Assembly (NCBI GenBank): GCA_934433135.1
Contig: CAKRZO010000040.1
Coordinates: 1 to 14,341, forward strand
Source: an uncultured Acetatifactor sp.
GTDB lineage: Bacteria > Bacillota > Clostridia > Lachnospirales > Lachnospiraceae
Length of the DNA: 14,341 nt
Reading direction: 5' to 3'
How positions within the stretch are numbered: position 1 is the stretch's first letter; each line of letters opens with the position of its first letter. The position numbers were made by a program, and so were the translations under genes. Below, one piece after another: positions 1 to 6,246 of this stretch. The notes below the pieces were generated by a model. That model was not told where the DNA came from, did not search any database, and saw nothing but the letters and a program-made list of their open reading frames with translations.

Positions 1-397
1 CAGGGTCCCGCATCGACAGACCGATGCCCCATATACGGTCTTTCACCGCGCACTCGGCAAGCAATGCCTTTCCCGTATCTTTCAACTGCGTTTCCAGCTC
101 AGGATTCTGAGAGAACTTCGCCAAAAGCCCCTCATAGACAACGATTTGCCGAATGCCATTCCACAGGCTTTCATCATAACCCGACACAAGCCGTCCGAGA
201 GCCTTGATTTCGGCAACATTCTGCGCGGCGAGAATCTGTGCGGCAATTTTATCATCGCCAAAGCAGACCGCCTTACGGTACATCATATATTGCTCCATTG
301 AAGAAAAAGTCATACCCTCCAGCGTAAATGTGGAAGGATACCAGTTGCTCAAATATCCGTTCTCTTCATTCGGATTGTGAAAACATATGACCATCAT
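1..397 (-). CDS. NADAR-family protein, 3' end cut by window edge
   Basis: This is the third gene of the left-hand operon; 132 codons lie in the window and the C-terminus is beyond base 1. Features seen match the NADAR (YbiA-like) family: LSNWY at about residues 16-20, SSMEQYMMYRKA at 32-43, AEIKALGR near 62-69, LLAECAVKDRIWGIGL at 112-127. Family knowledge: NADAR proteins are soluble N-glycosidases acting on ADP-ribose-linked or riboflavin-precursor substrates, and some remove ADP-ribose from guanine in DNA modified by DarT-type toxins. Here it follows an ADP-ribosyltransferase-like gene, so a detoxifying (antitoxin) role is a reasonable inference. The first ATG (395-397) overlaps the stop of the upstream gene by one base; a second ATG at 392-394 is in frame and equally possible. 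The family call is firm; the antitoxin role is not proven. Confidence 0.88.
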   Translation of the reverse strand, partial: MMVICFHNPNEENGYLSNWYPSTFTLEGMTFSSMEQYMMYRKAVCFGDDKIAAQILAAQNVAEIKALGRLVSGYDESLWNGIRQIVVYEGLLAKFSQNPELETQLKDTGKALLAECAVKDRIWGIGLSMRDP

Positions 398-813
398 TAA
401 ACTTCACCCACCTTTTTCACCGCCAAGTCAAGTTCCAAGTCGTGAAGTCCGGCATACGCCTTTTTCAGAAAGGACACTGGGATTTTCCTGACAAGCTCCG
501 CACTCGGCAGTCCATAATACCACTGATAATAGGCGTAAAACTCACCGATCCAGGACGGCATAAACCCTTCCAACGCTTTGCCATCTTTCAGGCAGTAGTT
601 TTCTGTTTCAGTGAAATAAACCCAAAGCTCTTTTGCATCCATTGTATTGACATAAGCTTTTGCCTCGTCAATACTCTTTCTCGTTTTGCTTGCCATATAG
701 GTGTTAATGAACTCCTCGGTATCCTTATCAGGATACTGCTGTGCCACAAGGTCAAAGAGCTTTCCCTGGCTCTCCACCACATCATTCAAATATACCTCTG
801 CATACGCCCGCAT
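397..813 (-). CDS. 138-aa unrecognised middle gene of DUF3990/NADAR operon
   Basis: I do not recognise a named family. The protein starts MRAYAEVYLND, a beginning I associate with small partner proteins encoded beside DUF3990 genes in Clostridia. It is acidic and helical in the N-terminal half and has an aromatic-rich block (EFYAYYQWYYG, about residues 91-101), then KKAYAGLHDLELDL near the end. There is no signal peptide or membrane segment. I chose ATG 811-813 over the earlier GTG (820-822) and ATG (817-819), because the AGAGG ribosome site inside the DUF3990 3' end is about 9 bases from 813 but too close to the others. The gene sits between a putative ADP-ribosyltransferase and a NADAR hydrolase, with overlapping or adjacent start and stop codons on both sides. 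It may be an antitoxin, adaptor or target-recognition subunit; that is inference from position only. Confidence 0.75.
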   Translation of the reverse strand: MRAYAEVYLNDVVESQGKLFDLVAQQYPDKDTEEFINTYMASKTRKSIDEAKAYVNTMDAKELWVYFTETENYCLKDGKALEGFMPSWIGEFYAYYQWYYGLPSAELVRKIPVSFLKKAYAGLHDLELDLAVKKVGEV

Positions 814-818
814 TATCA

Positions 819-1472
819 TCACCTCTCAAACAAAGTACTGAATACCTTTGTGACCTTGTTTGCATCGGAATCAACAAGATCCCGCATATTTTTTCTTGCT
901 GCTACATCTCTCTGGTTGTACCTGTCGTTAAACTCGGTATAGGGAACGGAAAGCAATTCATCCTGCTTTTCGGTCAGTTTTGCATACGCTGCTTCTGATT
1001 TGATGCAGTACTGGATTCCTAGCCCGCCCAGTGAGAGTAGTTCTTCGAGAATATCAATGTCAATGTTGTCCCGGACAAATTCCTTGGCAATATAAAAGTA
1101 AGAAGCGTTGGCTCTCCAACCACGAATCACATCGAATTCGCTTGTATCAACGCCGTATTTTTCGATAAACTTCTTTGCAAGCATACGGTATCGCTTGGAG
1201 TCGGCGGCATCCCTGTGCTTCATCAGCTCGGCAAGCCATGGAAGAACATCCCTCTGCTGAAAATCCAATATCTTCAGCCCATCCGTTTCAAGCTCATACT
1301 TATGAACCCATCCGTTTGTATCATTTGGACGGCAGACCGCCCATTCTTTAGCAAGTTCAACACTCTCTGTCAGATAAAAACCTTTTCCATAGTCGTGTTT
1401 ATCATCTCCGCCGCCATATCGTGGAACAACGATCTTGTCGGGAGTACCGTGATATAGAGTTATGATTCTCAT
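819..1472 (-). CDS. DUF3990 protein, ADP-ribosyltransferase-like, putative toxin
   Basis: This 217-aa cytoplasmic protein matches DUF3990, a family with an ADP-ribosyltransferase fold. Motifs seen: YHGT at residues 7-10 (His8 in the NAD-binding H position), YGKGFYLTES at 28-37 (Tyr33 in the central Tyr position), FDVIRGWRAN at 113-122, and LGIQYCIKSEAA at 151-162 (Gln154 where the catalytic Glu/Gln/Asp of H-Y-[E/Q/D] enzymes lies). Members of this fold transfer ADP-ribose from NAD+ to protein, nucleic acid or small targets; the target here is unknown. It is the first gene of a three-gene operon ending in NADAR. The ribosome site AAGGAGGAG stands about 7 bases before the ATG, so it is well translated if transcribed. 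A toxin role is inferred from the fold and the neighbour. Confidence 0.85.
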   Translation of the reverse strand: MRIITLYHGTPDKIVVPRYGGGDDKHDYGKGFYLTESVELAKEWAVCRPNDTNGWVHKYELETDGLKILDFQQRDVLPWLAELMKHRDAADSKRYRMLAKKFIEKYGVDTSEFDVIRGWRANASYFYIAKEFVRDNIDIDILEELLSLGGLGIQYCIKSEAAYAKLTEKQDELLSVPYTEFNDRYNQRDVAARKNMRDLVDSDANKVTKVFSTLFER

Positions 1473-1508
1473 TTTCCCACTCCTCCTTAAACGAACATCT
1501 ACTCAAGT

Positions 1509-1538
1509 ATTTTACATGACAGCTACTGCTGTGGTCAA
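1509..1538 (-). promoter_or_regulatory. Promoter of DUF3990/NADAR operon with spacer palindrome
   Basis: On the minus strand TTGACC (1533-1538) and TAAAAT (1509-1514) are separated by 18 bases, a good sigma-70 type promoter about 37 bases before the DUF3990 start. The spacer contains the inverted repeat ACAGC-TACT-GCTGT (1519-1532), which would place a bound repressor directly over the promoter. The octamer GTGGTCAA also occurs twice, 25 bases apart (1531-1538 and 1556-1563), the first copy overlapping the -35 box. No regulator gene with a DNA-binding motif is visible in the operon, so what binds here is unknown. Confidence 0.55.
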
Positions 1539-1577
1539 GCTTTTTTATAACAGTTGTGGTCAAAACACTTATACAGC

Positions 1578-1626
1578 GTTACTGTACAGACGTTAGCTTG
1601 AATAAAGGAAACGTCTGTACAGTAAC
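1578..1626. repeat. 49-bp perfect hairpin, solo terminal-repeat remnant
   Basis: GTTACTGTACAGACGTT (1578-1594) and its exact reverse complement (1610-1626) flank a 15-base loop. Bases 1578-1612 are an exact 35-bp inverted copy of 14195-14229, the right end of the element at 13223-14230. The outer part of the second arm equals the terminal repeat again. The unit therefore looks like an extreme internal deletion of that element (right end plus a terminal repeat), or a miniature mobile derivative. It carries no gene. I see no direct target duplication beside it (ATACAGC on the left, AAAAGTA on the right). Confidence 0.85.
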
Positions 1627-1860
1627 AAAAGTAAACGCCCTGTTGCATCATGACAAATGCGGTTTTCGTTTTCTACACACATAAAAAATATCGTTATACT
1701 TGTTTTATGTATCACGATATTTTTGGGTCTGCATTTTATATTTCTTATTGCAGAAAGAAATTATTTCAAGGCTGATAAGGACTTGATATTCAAAACTTGC
1801 GCCGCTTTATTTCGAAAGGCGGCTCGTTGCCGTATTTAGCGGCAATGAACCTTTCTGCGT
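1627..1860. other. Intergenic stretch with one imperfect hairpin
   Basis: This stretch has no convincing gene. Bases 1814-1855 form an imperfect hairpin (GAAAGG...CTCGTTGCCG / CGGCAATGAACCTTTC, with G-T pairs and a three-base bulge). It lies just past the stop of the serpin remnant and could have been its terminator on the minus strand, but there is no run of U after the stem. A plus-strand reading of 60 codons from 1657 contains a hydrophobic segment but has no ribosome site. Confidence 0.4.
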
Positions 1861-2302
1861 TTATTCCGCAAAAGCATATCTTCTCACAAACAGAATTTCT
1901 TCGCTTGTATTATCACGAATTGCAAAATAGAACGGCTTATTAAATTTAAGTTCTATCGACTCCGGCGGAAGTGCCGAACCGCTCATGCCGATAGAGGTTA
2001 CAGCTGCGGCTTCCGTTTCTTCTTCGTCCACACTGATAAATGTTTTTATTGTATCGGTAAACCACATATTGCCCGAATTAAACATTTTTTCAAACTGTGT
2101 CGCTTTGGTGTTAAAAGCAGTTTTAATCCCTATGTTTTTAAGCATATCATTAAGGCTTTCTGAATACTCAACCTTAATTCGGCATTGAAAGTTTTGTATA
2201 TGTATACTTAAAATTTTCACCGGTGATTGTGGCATCAAACTCTCGTTCCGGATTAATGCTACTGTCTGCAAGCATTAAATACATACTTACATTGCCGAGA
2301 TT
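1861..2302 (-). pseudogene. Serpin C-terminal remnant, frameshifted
   Basis: The longest open reading (2271 to the stop at 1861) ends in serpin signatures: SLNDMLKNIGIKTAF, then FISVDEEETEAAAVT (reactive-loop hinge), then LKFNKPFYFAIRDN and FVRRYAFAE (the conserved C-terminal strands). The preceding segment, NVSMYLMLADSSINPEREFDA, lies in another frame (about 2174-2302, stop TAA at 2174-2176) and joins on by a small deletion near 2176. So a frameshifted gene covers roughly the last 150 of about 400 residues. Aligning the loop on the family's fixed spacing (14 residues from the hinge Thr to P1) puts Ser-Ala at P1-P1'. P15 is Glu instead of the usual Gly, and a residue seems lost before KTF. 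The body of the serpin is missing: the activase stop at 2333 lies 30 bases upstream. Intact serpins are suicide inhibitors of serine or cysteine proteases; this fragment cannot fold as one. Confidence 0.88.
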
Positions 2303-2332
2303 TTATAAAGTGTTATTTTCAAGAAAACTGAT

Positions 2333-3226
2333 TTAAGCAAATCCGACTTTTTTATCTGTGCCGTACGAAATTTCAAAAAGCCAACCCTCTTTTTCTGAAT
2401 CATCCGGAGAATGAAATTTACTTTCTATTAACCCTAGCGATTCATATTTGCTTTCTCCCAACGAATGATAAGGTTCCAACTCTATATGCAAAACATTCTT
2501 AAATCTATTTGCGACATTGCAGATGCCTTCAAAATGTTCCTTTCTGTCATTACAGTCCGGAATTATAGGACATCGGAGAATAATACTCTTTTCCATATTG
2601 TTCAAAAGAGCTAAATTATCCAAAATCACACCGTTACTTACACCTGTAAACTTTTTATGCAGTTCGCTGGTCGTCTCCTTATAATCAAACAAAAATAAAT
2701 CAACATACTTGGATATTTCTTTTATTCTGTCTGCCGATATAAAACCGCAAGTTTCTATTGCAGTGTGTAATCCATTTTCTTTTGCTTTTTTCAGTATTTC
2801 CAAAGAAAAATCAAATTGACACAACGGCTCACCACCTGACAGAGTTATTCCGCCTCCGGAATTGTCATAAAAAATTTTGTCTTTTAAAACCTCATCTATT
2901 ACTTCATCTGTTGTAATCTCCCGCCCTACCTTTTCAAGTGCTTCGCAGCCTGTTTTTGTACACTCAAAACATTTTATGCAATTTTTTCGTGCAAATTTAT
3001 GAACCCCATTATCAAACAAATGGCATCCGTTTTCGCAAACGGCGGCACAGCGCCCGCAGTTTACACACTTGTCCTTATAAAACATAATTTCCTGTTTTTC
3101 GGACTGTGACTCCGGGTTATGACACCATATACACTTTAACGGACAGCCTTTCAAAAATACAGTTGTCCGTATTCCCGGTCCGTCATTTACACAGAATTTC
3201 TGTATGTTAAATATTGTTCCTTTCAT
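2333..3226 (-). CDS. Glycyl radical enzyme activating enzyme (radical SAM)
   Basis: This 297-aa enzyme uses S-adenosylmethionine and a [4Fe-4S] cluster to install the glycyl radical on a partner GRE under anaerobic conditions. The radical-SAM motif CPLKCIWC gives Cys28, Cys32 and Cys35. It is followed by a two-cluster ferredoxin insert (Cys54-57-60-64 and Cys83-86-89-94), found in activases of non-PFL GREs but absent from the classical PflA. SGGEP (130-134) contacts SAM. It ends the operon, 16 bases after the GRE-1 stop. I prefer ATG 3224-3226, served by AGGGTGA five bases upstream, over GTG 3233-3235. It is the only activase in the window, so it probably serves GRE-1 and perhaps also GRE-2. 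A clear terminator is not seen after it. Confidence 0.95.
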   Translation of the reverse strand: MKGTIFNIQKFCVNDGPGIRTTVFLKGCPLKCIWCHNPESQSEKQEIMFYKDKCVNCGRCAAVCENGCHLFDNGVHKFARKNCIKCFECTKTGCEALEKVGREITTDEVIDEVLKDKIFYDNSGGGITLSGGEPLCQFDFSLEILKKAKENGLHTAIETCGFISADRIKEISKYVDLFLFDYKETTSELHKKFTGVSNGVILDNLALLNNMEKSIILRCPIIPDCNDRKEHFEGICNVANRFKNVLHIELEPYHSLGESKYESLGLIESKFHSPDDSEKEGWLFEISYGTDKKVGFA

Positions 3227-3242
3227 TGTGCTCACCCTAAAA

Positions 3243-5243
3243 TCAATATTGAGTCCTTTTTAAAACCGCCATTTGCTGCCATTTTGGCAAGCTTACAAAA
3301 TATTCGCTGAATCCGTATAGTCTGACTGTGAGACTTTTATACTTATCCGGATTTTTCATTGCATCTTTCAGTGTTTCCGCATTTATAACACTTATTCCGA
3401 TATGCAATCCACCCAATTTAAAATACGATACTGCCAACGCTTTTAAAATATCTGCGGATACATTCTGCGAAAATGTGATATTTAAGCCGCCGGTTGCCGT
3501 TCTCTCAAACGGAAGCTTTGATAGACTTTTCAAAAGTGCGGTAATTCCGTTTTTATCTGCTCCGTATGTCGGTGATTGATTTTCACTGAAAGGCTCATTA
3601 TTTTTCCTTCCGTCAGGCGTCGCCTTGACTTCCCATGTGTTATCACGTTCAAGCGAATAAAAACCGCCTATTGCATAATAGTTTTCTTTAAGCTCAAGTT
3701 CGTCCACAGCATCCAAAAACGAATTTGCCGCAATAACCGTGTATTCATCCGCATCAGAATCATTGCCGAACCGAGTATAATTCAAAATCTCCCGTCTTAA
3801 TTCCTCGTGATTTTCATAATTGTTATTTAATATTTCCACAAACTCATTATATGAGAATCTCTTTTCCCTAAAAACAAGCTTATCCAATACCATAAGCGAA
3901 TCCCCCAGAGTGGCAACGCCAGGACAAAACACGTTGAATATCTTATATTTTGACCCGCTGTCGCAAGGATAGACACACTCGTATGCTGTATCGGTATGAA
4001 GCAGACAATCCAGCACAAAATATTTTCGGGCATATTCCATATCGAAAAAACTCTTTTCCTTATTTTCTATATCCCTTTGAATATCCTCTTTAAAAGCCAC
4101 GGTCAAATCTTTTGTTAATGTTTCGATATCTGCGTATTCCCGTTTATTAATAACATCAAGAAAGATTTGCAGCACAGGAGTGAAGTGTTCAAGCCTGTAA
4201 GAATAAAAATTCAAATCAAATGTGCAGCACGCAGAAAATGTAAACTTCTTTGCATCCTCCGGCGAAATACCCTTTTTAATAAGCGCATTTACAATTAAAT
4301 CATAGTTATATATATGCAGTTTATCAACAAGCTTGCTCATTGCCGAAAATACTTCTTTTGTAAATTCTTCATTTGCCTCCGGCTTTAATAAAACCGTAAT
4401 CTGCGGCTGTGCCATATTATTCATTATCGCTGATTTTAAAACCACTTTTGAAAACTCGTTCGGATTTTCGCCGCCGATATTAACATACTGCTTTGAAGAT
4501 TGACACGGCACGGGTTTAGATTTATAGTTCCATGCACTTCTTCCGCAGATTTCGTTTGTTTTCATAAAAAATCCTGCCAAAAGCTCGGTTAATTCTTCTT
4601 TACTCGCTCCGTCCACTATTGCTTTTTCGTAAAACGGCAGCATATACTCATCAAATCGTCCGAATGCATAATCACGCTCACCCACATAACAGCTTGCAAT
4701 CATATGCATAATCCAGATGCTCTGAAGTGCGGAATAAAAATCATATGCCGGTTCATACGGCACTTTTTCAAGTGCATTTGCCATCCGGTCAAAGCCTTTG
4801 CTTTTTGCAACTGCCGCATATCTTTCAGCATAGCTTTTAACTGCATTCACAACAATCTCGGTATTTCGGGCAAAAACCATTGCATCTTCATCACTCTTAC
4901 ATTCTGCTGAATTTTTTATTTTTCCCAATATGCCCTTTAAACCGTATTTAAGCAAGCTCTCATAATCGGGACTCATATGCCCGGTCGCACACAAAAGCCG
5001 GTTCGGCGCAGACATCCCCGGGTCGGGCTTTGCTTCAACCACCCTGCCTGCAAAATAATCACAATCCTCTATCGGTGTTGAAACCTCCGACATTAACCTT
5101 GAAAATATGAGAGAATATTTATCAGGTTCGTTATACTCGCCGAATTCTTTTTCCAAACGGTTCAATATCCGTTCACGTTCAATAAAACATGCTTCATTAT
5201 CACTTTCAAAAACCAATTCTTTAATGCAATTCAAGTAAGCCAT
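3243..5243 (-). CDS. Glycyl radical enzyme GRE-1, PFL-like, substrate unknown
   Basis: This 666-aa cytoplasmic enzyme (start ATG 5241-5243, one base after the upstream stop) has the GRE barrel. Signatures: QSIWIMHM near 174-181, the thiyl-radical loop FTFSACCTFD with adjacent Cys339-Cys340, ATPDGR...EPF...SPTYGADKNG in the last quarter, and the glycyl radical motif VRLYGFSEYF with Gly644 22 residues from the C-terminus. It is shorter than the usual 760-850 aa. The CxE motif that supplies the base in GRE dehydratases and choline lyase is absent: Phe or Thr stands two after either Cys. The Cys pair recalls pyruvate formate-lyase, but the context (sugar kinase, aldolase, lactonase) argues for a sugar or polyol substrate. 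It is directly followed by its likely activase. The GRE class is certain; the reaction is unknown. Confidence 0.93.
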   Translation of the reverse strand: MAYLNCIKELVFESDNEACFIERERILNRLEKEFGEYNEPDKYSLIFSRLMSEVSTPIEDCDYFAGRVVEAKPDPGMSAPNRLLCATGHMSPDYESLLKYGLKGILGKIKNSAECKSDEDAMVFARNTEIVVNAVKSYAERYAAVAKSKGFDRMANALEKVPYEPAYDFYSALQSIWIMHMIASCYVGERDYAFGRFDEYMLPFYEKAIVDGASKEELTELLAGFFMKTNEICGRSAWNYKSKPVPCQSSKQYVNIGGENPNEFSKVVLKSAIMNNMAQPQITVLLKPEANEEFTKEVFSAMSKLVDKLHIYNYDLIVNALIKKGISPEDAKKFTFSACCTFDLNFYSYRLEHFTPVLQIFLDVINKREYADIETLTKDLTVAFKEDIQRDIENKEKSFFDMEYARKYFVLDCLLHTDTAYECVYPCDSGSKYKIFNVFCPGVATLGDSLMVLDKLVFREKRFSYNEFVEILNNNYENHEELRREILNYTRFGNDSDADEYTVIAANSFLDAVDELELKENYYAIGGFYSLERDNTWEVKATPDGRKNNEPFSENQSPTYGADKNGITALLKSLSKLPFERTATGGLNITFSQNVSADILKALAVSYFKLGGLHIGISVINAETLKDAMKNPDKYKSLTVRLYGFSEYFVSLPKWQQMAVLKRTQY

Positions 5244-5244
5244 T

Positions 5245-6234
5245 TTAATCCACCAAGTCAATTTGCGCAAGCGTTGCAGGCAATTCGTGTGCAGTATTGA
5301 TAACTATATCGTTTGTAACAGTGTCAAAGCACGAAACAACAATTTTACCGTTCCATATAATTGGTTCGCCCGGCTCATCAAGTTCGCCGTTAAAGCCATC
5401 GGTATCACCATTTTGGCACAACTTTGTCACTGTGCCGTCCGGAAGTATTTTTACAATCGCATTTGCACAAAAGTCTGCAATATACAGATTACCTTTCCCG
5501 TCCATAATCATTCCGTCAGTGCTTACCAAATTATTTGGATCCTGTGCCCAAACTTCATTTGATTTTACTGATAAATCATCATTAAACTTAATTCTGTATA
5601 CTGCTCCGTCTCCGAAATTACCAACTAACAAATCGCCGTTTTTATCAAATTCAATTCCGTCAACACCATATTGATCATCAGGATTCTGAGTAATAAACGT
5701 TGTCAGAATGTTTTTATCTTCAAGTGTGTTTGTTATATCAATATCTTCATCGTCAAGCTTAAATCTGTAAACACAGCTCACCAGTTTACCTGACGGATCT
5801 TTTACAAGCTCCAAAGTGCTTTGTGTTACATAAATATAGCCGTCTTTAATTCGCATTCCATTGGGATGTTCCATATGTTTTGCAACAACCGTTGTCTTTA
5901 CTATTTTATCTCCGTCAAGTCTTATACGCAAAATTCTGCCTTTTCTAACGAGTTCAGGCTGACCGCTCCACCCCTGATTGTCACATATATATAAATCCCC
6001 GTCGGGTCCGAAAGCAATTCCCATAGGTCTTGCTGCTCCCGTTTCTTCGCAAACAGGCACATCAAACCATTTTTTTATATTTTTATCCTTGTCAATTTTC
6101 AATATACACCCCAGCATATCCGGAATAGCATAATTAGGACACGCAAGTATAAGATTTCCGTCTTTGTCTATCGCCATACCGTCGGGCGTTGATACATACT
6201 CCGGTAATTTTGCAAACAATGTTGATTCTTTCAT
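5245..6234 (-). CDS. SMP-30/gluconolactonase-like beta-propeller protein
   Basis: This 329-aa protein without signal peptide has repeated blade motifs of the form DGxxxDxxGNLY: PDGMAIDKDGNLIL (17-30), FGPDGDLYICDN (75-86), VDGIEFDKNGDLLVGN (191-206), TDGMIMDGKGNLYIADF (239-255), ILPDGTVTKL (263-272). These fit the six-bladed SMP-30/gluconolactonase/LRE fold. Likely metal ligands are Asn125 (HPNG) with Asp192 or Asp240, and Asp18 in the place of the usual Glu. Family members hydrolyse sugar lactones using a divalent metal. In this operon it could open a lactone formed by the dehydrogenase, or bind a substrate or metabolite. I chose ATG 6232-6234 because AAGGAG lies 7 bases before it and only one base before the earlier ATG (6238-6240). 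The fold is sure, the reaction is not. Confidence 0.85.
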   Translation of the reverse strand: MKESTLFAKLPEYVSTPDGMAIDKDGNLILACPNYAIPDMLGCILKIDKDKNIKKWFDVPVCEETGAARPMGIAFGPDGDLYICDNQGWSGQPELVRKGRILRIRLDGDKIVKTTVVAKHMEHPNGMRIKDGYIYVTQSTLELVKDPSGKLVSCVYRFKLDDEDIDITNTLEDKNILTTFITQNPDDQYGVDGIEFDKNGDLLVGNFGDGAVYRIKFNDDLSVKSNEVWAQDPNNLVSTDGMIMDGKGNLYIADFCANAIVKILPDGTVTKLCQNGDTDGFNGELDEPGEPIIWNGKIVVSCFDTVTNDIVINTAHELPATLAQIDLVD

Positions 6235-6246
6235 AATCATTCTCCT

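Noticed and set aside
442..942. Plus-strand reading of 166 codons opposite the left operon
   Set aside because: It lies antisense to two well-supported minus-strand genes and has no ribosome site or family resemblance.
1657..1839. Plus-strand reading of 60 codons with a hydrophobic segment
   Set aside because: No ribosome site, no recognised relative, and it ends in a hairpin region; the hydrophobic stretch can arise from AT-rich DNA.
3243..5243. Calling GRE-1 pyruvate formate-lyase because of the Cys-Cys pair
   Set aside because: It is about 100 residues shorter, its activase has the ferredoxin insert absent from PflA, and the operon is sugar-directed.
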